Shown here: piece by piece, positions 13,866 through 26,800 of the stretch
Position numbering within the stretch: the stretch's first letter is position 1
Layout of the letters: each line of letters begins with the position of its first letter
NCBI RefSeq assembly: GCF_035582795.1
Contig: NC_134373.1
Location: 37,976,501 to 38,040,500, forward strand
DNA from: Mycteria americana
Lineage: Eukaryota > Chordata > Aves > Ciconiiformes > Ciconiidae
DNA length: 64,000 bases
Direction: 5' to 3'
The notes under the pieces: model-generated
What the model was told of the DNA's origin: nothing
Database searches by the model: none
Seen by the model: only the letters and a program-made list of their open reading frames with translations
Made by a program: the position numbers and the translations under genes

Positions 13866-16800
13866 CTGAGCCTTGAGCCCGATCTCTCAAAAATAAATAA
13901 CTATTCAGCTACATGGAATATTACTTAGCTTGTTGCATAAGAAGACTAAAAAGATGTTATTGGTAAAGTTAGTGGAGGCAGTAAGAAGGAAATTAATATA
14001 ATAGCCGGAAAGATATGCTAGTTTATGGAAAATCCATTTATAACCTTAAGGGCCTTGTTCATAATTGTTACTACTTTCCCCAGAATGGTTGGAGAATGTG
14101 TCATAGCCTACATTTTTTTAAAGTGCAGTAGCTATAGTGTATTGTCATAGTCAGTTTATCTTTAAAAAAGCCATAGATTTCATAATAAAATAAAACAACC
14201 TTAGTAAAGTTTAGTTACCTTTGTTTATTTATTTATCTGAGGTCCGAACGTTTATATTAAAATCAGAGAGGCAGGGATAAATAGGTGTGCATCTTATAGC
14301 TGTGGTGGGTAATAACGGAGATACTAGCAGATTTCATAATGCTTTTAATACTTTTTTGCTGGAATTGTTTGTCATAAGCCTGTACCTGTTTTTAATGTGC
14401 GTCTGTTCTGTTCTCTATGTTAAATACATAGTTTTAGAGTTGAATGATATATATTTCAGTCCTATATGATAATGGACAGAGAGTTTCAGAAAGGGAGAAA
14501 TTGAACATTATGCATTTTATTGGAGCTTTGTGAAGTTGCAGACTTCAATTTGCTACAAACCAATGGAGCTAAACCAATGTTCACAAAGATGGGAAATTTT
14601 AGAGAAATAAACCTATAGCTTTTTTTTCTCCTGCCTCTTGCTGTCTTAGAGGTTAAAACTCTATAATACTTTGTGCTAACAGTAAGCTTTATTACACGGA
14701 CTTTGCAGTATTTCAGACTATTACTGCATTACACTGCTTTATTTTAGCGTTGATGCTAGATGCCAGCTTCCAGGTGAAGAAGTTCTGAAGGAGTAGTGAA
14801 TTTTACACCTCAGTGGTATCTTCTTTTTCTGTTAATAGGTTGTATTAGACATAAAACCACACTAAGCTAAAATGAACTCAAGGTTTATTGATAACTCTTT
14901 CCTTCAGCTCAGGTAGAAAGCAAGTGTGCTAACCACTGTAATAAGTTAAAATGTATTGTCTCATTAGCTTCGTAAATGCCACCTAAAGTAGAATTAAAAA
15001 TGCCATAACTATCTTTCATTCGTTTGAAACAAAGTAAAATTATGAGAAAAAATAAACAATAATACTTCTTGGTAGGTCACTACCTGAAATATCAGATATT
15101 TAGACCACTCTCCTTACCATTAAATTCTTGCTTTTAAACTTGAAAGCAGTGGTTTGTTACAGATCAGCTTTGCATTTATTAATGATAAAAGCTGTAAAAT
15201 AGATTGTACAACCTAGATTAAACAATTTAGAAATAAGAGGAAGTATTTTAATGTGAATACAATCAGTAAATCAAACAATTATTCATTATTGTGACGTGCA
15301 TGTCATGCGAGATGAATACTGAATGTTATTCTACCATGTTAACAGTGACAATAGCATTTACCTTCAATATAATCTTTTACTTTTAAAATAATAAGGCTGT
15401 TCAACTACTAGAAAATAATCAGATTTTAAGTAGTATAGCTCTAGAAATTAAATTCAATAAATTTTCTATCTGTCTATCTATGTCTGTTTTCTTTCACATA
15501 ACATAATAGGTGAAGTTCAGTTAATGAAAATGAGGTACTAGTCTGGTAAAATGCCACCTCACTTTTAAAGCTTTTTTTGCTTGTAAAATTGACTTTTTTA
15601 AGGGGAAAAACTTCTATCAAGTATCCCAACTAATTGGAAAACTGTACTTATGGTATAATGTGATCGAAAGTAGTCAAGACAGCAGGAGGTCTCTAAGGGA
15701 CATTAAAAGGTAACAAGCCCTGCTTGTGTGGAGCTGACAGCTGCACTTAAAATTCAAAAGATTAGCAGATAATACTTTATTACTCTGTTCTGATTATCAT
15801 AACTCTACATGTTATTTATATATTTTTAAGTGAAGCCTGCAGGCACTGAAATTTGTAATGTTCCTCACTTCTTCCTTATTTACTTCTTTATCTACATCTC
15901 ACTCTCATCCCCTAGTATCTCCCGCAGAGGTTATTTCCACAACTTTTCTCATCTTGCAGGCAGAGTTAGTACCATTTTTTTTTAGCTATCAGAGTTTAAT
16001 CAGGAAAAGTGCCTGAGTGAAGGAGAGGAAATCTGCTCTGTGCTCAGAGATACGAAATGCCAGATTTATGGCAGACTGCGTGCAATCTGACTGTGGCCCC
16101 TTCCTGTGTCCGTACAACGTACCAGCTGAAGCAGGGATCCTATGGAAAAGTGTGTTCTTGTAATTAAAGTCTATATCACTCCATTTATGAGGCTATTGCT
16201 ACGTTTTAAAGGATAAGTATCAGTCTGGCATTATCTGACACTGACAGCCTGACGTAGAAACTTTTAAAAGATAAATGTCCTGTTTTTAGGACAAAAACAA
16301 ATGGTAAGCATCATCCCAGTAGATGTTGTTACAGACTATTGCACTTGCAATCCTGATTCTCGTGTTGGCATTGCAGAAGCAGTTATGTTATCTGGCAGTT
16401 CCGTGGTGTTGGTGTCCGCAGTGGGGAGGAAGGGCTTGTGGGACTTGCTGCCTGCGGGGCTCTTCCCTGGCATCCAGAGCAGCTTTGCGGACATGGCTTT
16501 GGCCAGTCTGGACAAGCCTGGGACAAAATAACTTGTCAGGTTATTCCTGCTATGAGGAGGGGTCTGAGCGGTGCTCTTGCAAGGTGCTATGGGCCATCCC
16601 GCGTCCCAGCCCTTGGCAGGCACAGTTTGCCCTTCCAGCTCCTGCAACTGTGTCCCAGGAGCTTGAGGAGTTCCAGCTTTTTGGGAAGCTGGAGACAAAC
16701 CCGTAGACATTTCCGCTCCTGCAAGCCCCGATTCCAGCAGCTGAGGACCCGCGGGGCGCAGCGAGATGCTCCTCTGTCCGCTCCCCCTAAGTGCATCAGA

Positions 16801-17934
16801 CATTTCCGATTAGACCTCCTGTAGAGTCACATTAGCATAAACCAGAGTTTCCATGGAAAATAATGTCCTACAGCCAAATTAAGTTGTGCTGCAATGACTT
16901 AATGAACCTGCATTACTGAATGCTCCCTGCCCGTCTCTGTTCCCTCGGTATGCCTTCTGCTGTATGGAAACACCAACAAAACAGGCTGCTTTGCTCAAAA
17001 TAAGGCTTGACAGTTTTAAAAATGTTGATGTTGGGTAGGATAGCAAAAAATTCCCAATGCAGCTCATCAACAGCTGGGTTTTGTGTGAACGTTTCTGTCC
17101 ACAGTGCCCGCTACCCATGAAAATGAGACTATTCAGTCTCTTCATAAATATCCAATGAGCGATAATGTCATCAGTCTTCCTAAAAATAAAATATTAAACA
17201 CTGTAAATGGTATTTGACCTCTATTATGGTGTCTGGAGGATTAAAAATGCTCCAATTTCAAGCGGCATGCTGTCCCAAGCCTGTGCTGTGTGTTTGCGGT
17301 CTGAGCCCGTGGCAGGGGACTCCTGGAAGGAGGGCAGCCCGAGTGAGCGCTGCCTTTCCTCCAGCACCTGCCGTCAGTGTTGTGTGCTTTCAGTTGTGCT
17401 TTAGAAATTATGTTGGAAATATGGAAAATGTGCTACTGTGACATCTCCAGACATTATCAACAATATGGTATCAAACTGCATTCCGGAAGCTTCACTTTCA
17501 GTTTTTCAGAGATAATGTTTTTGCAAGACTATTTTTAAAATCTATAGTTACAGTTCCCTTCTGAGCACTGATAACATGTGTTTCAAAACAAGGATGCATT
17601 TGCCATGGAGAACTGCCATATTTTTCTTTAACAGCCAATAAATAATGTTTTGTGTTGCTGAATGAGTGAAGCTGAACTGGTGCCTTAAGTTATTTGAGAA
17701 ACACAGGATTATTATGCACTAATGTGTCTACTCTCATTTCTATCAGAATATCCATCATACTTCCATTTTGAAATCAAAGATAAGGAGCAAAGAATATCAT
17801 CTGCCTGTAGGACTTTGATTTGCAATGGGATCTGCTTAAAAAAAGAAGGGGAAAAAGGAGGAACAGGTAGACGATAGAGGATTTTGTCTCTGTATGTATG
17901 TAGCCTGGTAACATACCTGTAACAAGGAAATGAA
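13866..17934. other. Intergenic sequence with a GC-rich patch
   Basis: Mostly AT-rich with no genes. The exception is about 16400-16800, which is markedly GC-richer and open for up to 155 codons on the minus strand and 128 on the plus strand. No domain is recognised in any frame there. Confidence 0.5.
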
Positions 17935-18800
17935 TAATAGTCAACGTGAATTTATTAAGAAAAAATCATGTCCAACCAATCCTTTTCTGCGGAAAGCAGT
18001 ACGTGTCTTAACTTCGTTGTCCTTTGTGATTGTTTCAGAACCTTTTTCATAAGTAAACTGAGGAAACCTGGTCCAGATGTGTTTGCTGTGGGGAGAGAAG
18101 GGAGCAAATCTGAGGAGTTACTGATGGTTCGCAGTGTCTGTGTGGACGCGTTTTGCTAGTGAGGCTCCACTGGGTCTGCCCGGTGTTTGGTGAGAGTCTA
18201 TTTTTGCTGGCGACCGGGATAGTTGAACAGAGACCCTGCCTACAAAATGTGCAGGTAATACACAGCTGCAGTGGGCTGCAAGTAAACTGGAAGGTAGGGT
18301 TAGGACTGAAAATGAGTTTAATAAATGGGAGCAGTTGTCTGAAAAAATAGGATGCTGGTCCACCATGGAAAGTACAACATACCACACTCAGCAGGAGGAA
18401 TTAGCAGCCTGAGTACCAGATGGGTAGATAGCATTTCTGTAAAAAAGCATATAGAAGATTGTAGTGGATCACAGACAAAATGGGAGTCAACAGTGTCCTG
18501 CCACAGTGAAGAAGTAAAAAAGCATTCAGGGATATGTAAAGAAAAGTATTGCATTAGTACTAATGCTGCCTGGCACCCAAAGGCCTCAGCTTAAGTACTG
18601 CACTCAGGGAAACCGGACCTCAGGAAAGGTCTTGACCGTTACAGAAGTGCAGAGGAGAGCAGTGAGAGTGATCAGCAATGAGGAAACAAGACGGGAGTAA
18701 AAACTGGGAGAAACAGAGCCTAAAGAAGAGAAGATAAGGTAGGTCTTAAAATGACCAAGGAAGACAGGTGCAAGCTGAAGGCCTTTTCTGTATAATGCCT
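17935..18800 (+). mobile_element. Ancient CR1-like LINE remnant
   Basis: The left end reads AGTCAACGTGAATTTATTAA followed by AAATCATGTCCAACCAATCC, a recognisable nucleotide signature of the LINE region after the palm motif. Further right, 18300-18350 (AATAAATGGGAGCAG), 18455-18490 (GTGGATCACAGACAAAATGG) and 18590-18730 (TTAAGTACTGCACTCAGGG and on through AGTGCAGAGGAGAGCAGTGA) follow the same order as an ORF2 C-terminus. Frame is lost throughout. The overlapping short open frames in this region are therefore repeat debris. Confidence 0.7.
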
Positions 18801-19771
18801 CACTTGGTTATGAAGGCTTGGTAAACTCCAGTTTTCACTGTTAATCCCTTCTTCAGCTCAAAACCAGACTTTTACCTATTCTCTGCTGATATGAACAATG
18901 TATAAAAGGGAGGCAATAGGAATCAAGGTGTATTTAGTGATAATACAAATATTACAGGAATAGGAAATGAATAATTTTACCCATATACCATGTAAGGCTT
19001 TCCATTTTGAAATCTCATATTGGCTGGCAAATTTATTTATTTTTTCTCATTTTGAAGATGGATTATGTAATAAAATAATTTTTCTTTCCTTTTCCTTATA
19101 TATTTTGATCCAAGCCCATTTCAAGTTTTGGTGCTCTGAGCTGGCATGTTTTCTCCATTAGAAATTGTTTAAATGATTAGAAAAATAAAATGTAAATGTT
19201 TCCATTGTCTTGGTGGTAATTTTATAAAATAATGATAAAACACACAGTAATATTAAATTAATTTTTGGAAAATATAAAGGCCAAGCTTTATCTTATTCTG
19301 TCTCTTTGAGTTATATATTATTTAACCTATAAACTACTAATTAAAAAGTAAGTGCATTGTGCCCAATAAATGTCCAGTTGGATTTGTGTTCTCCAATAGT
19401 TACTTCTATTAAAGAGAAGTAAACAATAATTTTATAATTTTTAATGGAAGTGTACTATTTAATAATGTTTTAGCTTTTGTCTTCGTTAACTCTTGCTGTA
19501 ATTTTGTTAACGTAAAGTAATCTCTGCTTAGTTTGTATGGCATATTCAATAATGACACTATGCTTTTCAATAAAAATACACTGAGTGCTGCCCTCAAATC
19601 CCAATGACTACTAGACTTCTTTCTCATTTTCAAATAATTTCAGGGGTTTTGCTTTGCTATTACAGACTGATAAATCCACAGCCTAGAACATAGTTACAAG
19701 CTCCTCTTTTCTCCAAACTTCAATTCTGTGGCTTTATGAAAAAATATAACCTTTTGAAATCAAAGAAAAAA
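18801..19771. other. AT-rich intergenic sequence
   Basis: Nothing recognisable is seen between the ancient LINE remnant and the young CR1. Confidence 0.55.
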
Positions 19772-20829
19772 AATGGTTGGATGGCCGAGCCCAGAGAGTT
19801 GTGGTGAACGGAGTTAACTCCAGTTGGTGGCCAGTCACAAGCGGTGTTCCCCAGGGCTCAGTATTGGGGCCAGTTCTGTTTAATATCTTTATCAATGGTC
19901 TGGATAAGGGGATCGAGTGCACCCTCAGTAAGTTTGCAGATGACACCAAGTTGTGTGGGAGTGTTGATCTGCTTGAGGGTAGGAAGGCTCTGCAGAGGGA
20001 CCTGGACAGGCTGGATCGATGGGCTGGGGTGAATTGTATGAGGTTCAACAAGGCCAAGTGCAAGGTCCTGCACTTGGGTCACAACAACCCCATGCAACGC
20101 TACAGGCTTGGGGAAGAGTGGCTGGAAAGCTGCCGGGCAGAAAAGGACCTGGGGGTATTGGTTGACAGCCGCCTGAATGTGAGCCAGCAGTGTGCCCAGG
20201 TGGCCAAGAAAGCCAATGGCATCCTGGCTTGTATGAGGAATAGTGTGGCCAGCAGGACTAGGGAAGTGATGGTCCCTCTGTACTCGGCACTGGTGAGGCC
20301 GCACCTCAAATACTGCATTCAGTTTTGGGCCCCTCACTCCAAGAGAGACATTGAGGTGCTGGAGCGTGTCCAGAGAAGGGCAATGAAGCTGGGGAAGGGT
20401 CTGGAGCAGAATTCTGATGAGGAGCGGCTGAGGGACCTGGGGTTGTTTAGCCTGGAGAAAAGGAGGCTGAGGGGAGACCTTATTGCTCTCTACAACTACC
20501 TGAAAGGAGGTTGTAGGGAGGTGGCTGTCAGTCTTTTCTCCCAAGTAACTAGCGATAGGATGAGAGGAAATGGCCTCAAGTTGTGTCAGGGAAGGTTTAG
20601 ATTGGATATTAGGAACAATTCCTTCATGGAAAGTGTTGTCAAGCATTGGAAGGGGCTGCCCAGGGAAGTGGTTGATTCCCCATCCCTGGAGGTATTTAAA
20701 AGAAGTGTAGATGTGGTGCTTAGGGACATGGTGTAGTGGTGGACTTGGCAGTGTTAGGTTAATGGTTGGACTTGATGATCTTAAAGGTCTTTTCCAACCT
20801 AAACGATTCTATGATTCTATGATTCTATT
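19772..20829 (+). mobile_element. CR1 LINE, 5'-truncated, comparatively intact 3' half
   Basis: The block begins abruptly after an A-run near 19772 and ends with repeated ATTCTATG-type units (about 20806-20829), the hallmark 3' end of CR1 elements. It contains the C-terminal part of ORF2, then about 90 bp of 3' untranslated sequence ending in the conserved segment that reads GGTCTTTTCCAACCTAAACG. CR1 elements retrotranspose by target-primed reverse transcription and are usually 5'-truncated, as here. The uninterrupted frame suggests a younger insertion than the other LINE remnants in this window. The exact 5' boundary is uncertain by a few bases, and I see no clear target-site duplication. 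Confidence 0.95.
19777..20736 (+). CDS. CR1 ORF2 C-terminal fragment: reverse transcriptase palm, thumb and tail
   Basis: This 319-codon frame starts at an internal methionine and ends at the natural ORF2 stop (TAG, 20735-20737 region). Residues 22-28 read SGVPQGS, a conserved palm motif of non-LTR reverse transcriptases. Residues 53-56 are FADD, the catalytic box carrying two metal-binding aspartates. The remainder ([20 protein letters not shown], then VQRRAMK and [18 protein letters not shown]) matches the usual CR1 ORF2 C-terminus. The endonuclease domain and N-terminal part of the reverse transcriptase are absent, so the fragment cannot mobilise itself. The starting ATG is arbitrary because the real protein start was lost by truncation. 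Being uninterrupted suggests recent insertion, not host function. Confidence 0.9.
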   Translation: MDGRAQRVVVNGVNSSWWPVTSGVPQGSVLGPVLFNIFINGLDKGIECTLSKFADDTKLCGSVDLLEGRKALQRDLDRLDRWAGVNCMRFNKAKCKVLHLGHNNPMQRYRLGEEWLESCRAEKDLGVLVDSRLNVSQQCAQVAKKANGILACMRNSVASRTREVMVPLYSALVRPHLKYCIQFWAPHSKRDIEVLERVQRRAMKLGKGLEQNSDEERLRDLGLFSLEKRRLRGDLIALYNYLKGGCREVAVSLFSQVTSDRMRGNGLKLCQGRFRLDIRNNSFMESVVKHWKGLPREVVDSPSLEVFKRSVDVVLRDMV

Positions 20830-23800
20830 TTGTGAGAGTTCACTTGCTTGTTAGTTCACTTAAGCTCTTGAGTTGGTATATGGAATAGTTCCTGTTACCT
20901 GCGTGCTTGCTTTCTAGGGAGCCCAAGGAGGAATTGCAGATGGTTTTTAGGTAGGTCAACTGATGCACACTGAATGTTTGCTTGATGTTATACACCTTGG
21001 CTATGGGATACATAGGCAAGAGTGTCTGCAACTGAAACTCCAGCATAGATAAGGTGGTGTTGAAAAGCATGTGGAGGGGCTGTAGGGAGCTGCAGGAAAG
21101 CAAGGCGCTGGAATTACTTTTGGCCGGGCTTTATTAGGGCAGGCAAAGCGTATGCTTCTCTGTAGAGCTGTGGAGTCAGAGGGGATTCTGCTTTCCTTCA
21201 GGCATCTTCCTTTGTGTGTATAAGGGCTGTGAGACTGTTTGATCTCAAGAAAGCTTGAGCTCAAAATTAGCCAGAAAATTTTCTGAACTCCTGCTTAATT
21301 TGTTTTGCTGTTGTTTTAAGTTTTTTTCCCCCACATTTCTGTTAGTAATTTTGTACAAACTTTGCTCAGATTGGAGCTACTTCAGCAGCATATTACGAAT
21401 CTGTGAGCACACCTAGCTTGCATAAAATTGAGTGTATTGCAGGTGCCCTCTCTTAACTAGGAAAATTTAAAGCTACTGACTACAAATCCAAGCATGAAAT
21501 GATCCAAAGTGGAACTCTGTATCTCATGTGGCCTTTTCTCCTTCATCTAAATTTAGCTCTCAAGTATACAGATGCATCTTGCTGTACCCTTACACCCAAG
21601 GACAGGACTTAGCCTACAGCATCTAGGCAAAACGCTCTCCAGCGCTCTCAGGCAGTAACAGATTGCAGTACTGTAGTTGTCAGTACAGTATTAAAATTGT
21701 AGATTAAGATTTCTTTTCATGGACACCAACATTAGAAGTGGCTGGTAATGCCAGACTGCTGGCACAAAACTTTTCCCTTTAAGCACAGGGACAATTTCTC
21801 ACACATGTATGGAATATTTATTAGTTCTCAGGTTGCTTATTACCTGGGATGAGTGGACAAGTGTGTTTAGGTTCTTATACTGTAACTAAAGTATTAAAAT
21901 GGGTTTAAAATAGCTTGAACTTTGCTTTCTGAAGTTTGTTTCAGCTGAACTGTGGACTAAACAGTGGCAGTGTGGCCTTAGAAACACTTGCCTTGAAGTT
22001 TGTTTTGTCTGAGTTTTAGCTGGCCCTTCTGGTGCCCTGTGACCTTAACACAGTCATGCAGCCTTTGAAAGAGTTAAGACTTTTGGGTAGTGTTCAATAT
22101 TACTTATTTGATATAATAGGCTCTTTTTTTTTTTAATATAGCAAGACCAAACTAAACTCCATGTCTTTAGAAAAGGAAGATGGAGTTATTGCAAGAACAT
22201 CGGTCTGGGACTTCAGAATTTTGTATTCAGCTCTTGGCCTTAATGTTATGTTGGAATAGGCTTGATCTGGCTTGGTAGAACTGGCTGCTAGGAAAACCAC
22301 AGGCTCCAGAAAGCTGGGTAAGCATAGCCGCTGCTGCCTCTGCTCTCCCCTTGACCTCACTGGAAATTGCTTCTCTTCCAACCGCCCACTCAGGCTGTGG
22401 AGGCCTCCCCACCTGCCTCCTCTTTGGTCTCTTGCAGGATCTCAGTTGGCCCATGGCCATTGGCAGGGGAGAGATGGCTGGATCTGGCAGAAGGATCGTC
22501 AGACCTGTGGAAGGTCCCTTGCCTTGTTTCATCTGATTTCTTCATTTCACAGGTGTGTTTCATTTGTCCAGTTCTTGTATATAGATTGTAAGAAATCATT
22601 TATTCATATAATATGCAGCTCAGGACTCAGACTTTGAAACTTGGGTTCAAGTCCCTGTTCAAATCCCATCAGTTTCTGTTGTGATGACTGGCCTGTCACA
22701 GCTCAGTAGAAAATCCAGTACTTATTCCAGTACATTCTGCTTTGTGAATAGTTCCAGAAATGTTTGAGGTGGAAGAACAATTTAACGTCCCCTTGAGGCC
22801 TTTTTCAGTACTAGTTTATTTTTGTGTTGAAACCTTGCTTTATACAAGTGCAGTTCTCTTCTGCCTAACCAGTAACATTTCCAAAAGTAAAGGCATGAAC
22901 ACTAGATTTGTGTACTTCCTGCAAAACCATCTGTTTAGCGTCTACAGATTGATTATATCAAGTTAACTCATTGAGTTTGAGTTCGATTCCCTCAATTATT
23001 TAAAAACACAACAGGTACCATGTGTATACAGATTTTATAAGCATTTCCGCTGATAGATTCCCTCAGTTCAAGATCAGCATCTTCATGATCAATGTTTTAA
23101 CCTTTTAAAGAGATTTCTGTTCACGCGTAAACATTTTCTGGTTTAGACTGTAATCCACTGGATAGGTCCATAATAATTTCCTATTATTTTATGTAAACTT
23201 TCTTTGTCATTCTTTTTTAATCCAGGCACTCTCTAGTGTAATAGCTACTAATTTAGATCCTATCAGCCCCCCTCCCCCAGCTCCTTTCTACTGCTGTCAT
23301 AACCTTGCTCAAGTTCTTTTCAGATTTTTTTCAGACCTTGTGACTCAAAAATTCACTCCTAGCTTTTGCTACCTTGAGACTGAGCCAGGCTGTCTTTTGT
23401 TTATTTTGGACTCATTCCTCTCCTCCTATTCTGTTTTTTTAAGGGAAGGGAAATCAATGTTCTGGGCTTACTTTGTGATATCTATATAAACTTATGTTAG
23501 TATTAATCTCTGTGCTTTTGCCTTGTTCAGATACCACTGTATTTATTACATTGTTTTATTTTACAATAGCTTGAACTGTGCATAATTTCAATAACCGATG
23601 GTTTTCCATCTTGATCTTCCTAGCTACAGTCTTTAAAACAATTCTGTTGAGCTCATTGCTTATGTCTTGACTTGTATCTTTATTCTCAGATGTTTCCAAG
23701 TAGAAGTTGGAAAAATAGTTCTTGTTATGTATGAAGAAAGAGAGAATAAAGCCAGGTTTGAATTTCATTTTGTGTGTAAATAGTGCTTTGGTCATTTCTA

Positions 23801-26800
23801 CCTCCTGCAGGAAATCTCTGCCGTTTCTTCATGTCACTTGCCTTCACGAACCTCCAGTCTTCTTCAGTAATTTGGTCTTGTAGAGTGATGGCAGGTCGTA
23901 GCTGTCGAGGGGAAAATGATTGCTTGGTTTATAAGGGCATAAGCTTTTAAAAGTGTTTTAATATCAGGAGAAGGATTTTGAAATTGCCTCTGTATTAAAG
24001 GGCAAATGAACATATTAGGTTGATAGTGGCTTGTGGTATTAAACAGATAGGCTGCTTCATTTTGTGCCCGTTGAAATTTTATTTCGGTACCCCAGACTTA
24101 GTTAAAATGTGAAATAAACAGTCTCGATGATCACAAAGGCTTGGATCTTCTTTCTCTGAGACGTCCATGTTAGTAACAAACTCTTTGTTGACTATCAGAA
24201 GCTTGGCACAGAGTATAGGGAAAGCATGCAGCTTTTGAATAGGGTAATCTAGTTTTGCTGCACCCTTATGAAAAATCTGTCTTAAACCTGACTCAGACTT
24301 GGACAGCACTAACAATCTAATAAATCAGTCATCGGTAATGCATGCTGAAAGCTGCTTTGGGGAAAAAAAGAAAGGAAAAAGGGTGGGGACTTAAGAACAG
24401 ACCAGGAGTATGTTTCTTTCTTCCCGTGGCTCTAAGGCAAACTGATTAAAAGCCTCTGTATTCTCTCAGTAAACTTATCACAAGTTATTCCCATCTTCCT
24501 GTTACAGTACAAATGCCAGCAAGTTACATGTCTAGATCGAAATTACTTCTAAACAGGGAGGAAAAAAAATCTTAACTAGGTGTCAAAGAAATCAGCTGGG
24601 AAATTGGCTGATCCTGCCAGGAACACTATGATGACAGAAGAGTAAAATTTCGAGAGCAAAGTTAGTACAAAAATTTTTGTCAAAATTATGATCTTTAGGA
24701 TAAAAGTTCTTTCTGGTTCAGACTGAGAATTTGTCTAGTCAGGGTTTTTCCTCAGAAGCACTTTCTATTTTTTGATCAGTTTTAATAGAGGGGCTTCTCC
24801 AAGCCAAGCTAGCTGCAGAGTTTGGGGAGGCGTTGAGTTACCTATCAACTGGGAAGGTAATAAAAGAACTGGCTCTGGCACAGAAGAGAGAGAGAAGGAA
24901 GTAATTCTTTGAACTCTGAAGAGCTCAGCTAACACGTCTAATTTGGAACTGAGTTACTTGTGACTCAGGCAGAGGCAGAACAGAAAGATACTTCTGGACA
25001 ATTTGTGTCTTAGTTTAGGAGCACAGAGGCAGAACACGTCCTCTTGGATCAGGGAGGCAGGCACCGAGAGAAGACAGGCGTGGGCTGTGCCGCAGGAGCC
25101 TGACTTCGCTTCTGCAGGAGGAGCTCCTGCGCGGCCGCTTACCCGCCTCTGTTCACAGTGCAGGCCTTGGAGCTCATATAAATAAATCGCACAGTGCATC
25201 CGCATGTTCCTCTTCCTAGGGGAAACTGGCTAATGCCAAGTGTCCCAAATCTCAGCTGATACAAACGGGAAGCAATATAAAAGAGAGAGTAATGTCTGTC
25301 TGCGTCCCGTAAGGCTGACACCTTCTTCCTTTCCACACCTGCCTTGTGGGTGCCCAGGGGATCAATCCAGAGCTCCCGTTCTCAAGAACAATGAAAACTT
25401 GTTCTGAATAATAAACATTGATTTTGGATGTGGCAGCTCCTACCCAGAGCTCCTGAGTATGAATTAGTTTGCCGAAGTATAAACGGTAATCTTGGAGGTA
25501 CATGTTGTTATGCATACCACGCATGTTCTGGTATGTCCTGCTCCTTCTCCAGCTGATATTAATGTTAAAAAATTAATTGAGCATAAAGATGTAGTATTAA
25601 GCCCACAGAACATGTCATGCTCTACAGCTTTTGTAGTTAAATAATTTAAAGTGAAAATAATTTTATGCATAGTTCTAGTGTGTTTATTTATGTATATGGA
25701 GTATTGCAAAGTCTTTTTCATTTGGGATGTGATATATGAGTTGGCAGACTCTCTCATGTGTCATCAGCTTGAATTGAGCCCCCAAATGTACTCATTTCAA
25801 TCCATCATCTGCTGTTTTTTCAGTGACGCATGTGGAACAGGGTTTTCTGGCAGGAAGGCTGAGTGTTAACTACACATAGAGACCAGATCACGCTTCTCTT
25901 CCCTATGGGTGGTCTCCCTAGGACAGGATTAGTGGCTTCTGCTGTTGAGCTGCTGTTGTACGTGTTTATGGACAAACCAAGGAATGACATCTGCAGGCCC
26001 CTGAAAGAGCACATTTCTGGAGCAAAACTCTGCGCATTCTAAAAGGAGCTAAGACGCTGTATCTAACTACCTATTCTGCAGGGAGTACGTGCACTTCTTT
26101 CAATTTACATTGCACTTCCTAACATGAGAGAAAAAAGCCCTTTTTAAATGAAAGGAAGTAGTATTTTTCCTACTGGAGTACTGAATAGCATAGCTATTTT
26201 TCCATAAAAGCATTTTCTTTGCTTCATAGCAATTTCTAGGAGGTTTTCAGCTAATGTGCTGTGGAGGTACACATACATGTGCGTCCATACGTACGTGCAA
26301 TGAAGCATACAACCTGCGCCATCTTTTTGGCAAAAGTTAATAATGGTAGAGAGTAGGCACAAAAGTTAAATCCTTCCTACTTATTGCAGTCTCTTGCTTT
26401 CTAGGCAGAAAAAGTGTTAGTGTCATCTTTTCTCTTGAAAACAACACAAACCCAATGAAAATTCAAAAAGAATATAGCCACCACCTCAATGTTTAAACAT
26501 CTACATGACTGAATATTATAAGTCATGGATGAGTTAAATCTGCCAGTGACTGTAAAAAGGTTTACATTAAGCAAAAAACCCAAACAATCCCCCTTCTGCC
26601 TAATGGTTCTGTTTGCTATTCCCATAGCAAACAAGAGAGCATGATTGATTGTACCTTACTTATGTGGGGTTTTAATAGGGTTTTGAAATAAGTCCTCAGC
26701 AAACAAAGAGTGTTGGAAGTCATAATGACAATTAGAAGTTAAAACTAAATAACTTACTTATAACTCCAGTAACTATGCAGAGCTGGTACATTTTTTGGTA

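Noticed and set aside
15455..15490. TCTATC or TCTGTC-type short repeat
   Set aside because: It has only a few imperfect units, so it is not a significant microsatellite.
19858..20646. 262-codon open frame on the minus strand
   Set aside because: It is the antisense shadow of the CR1 reverse transcriptase frame.
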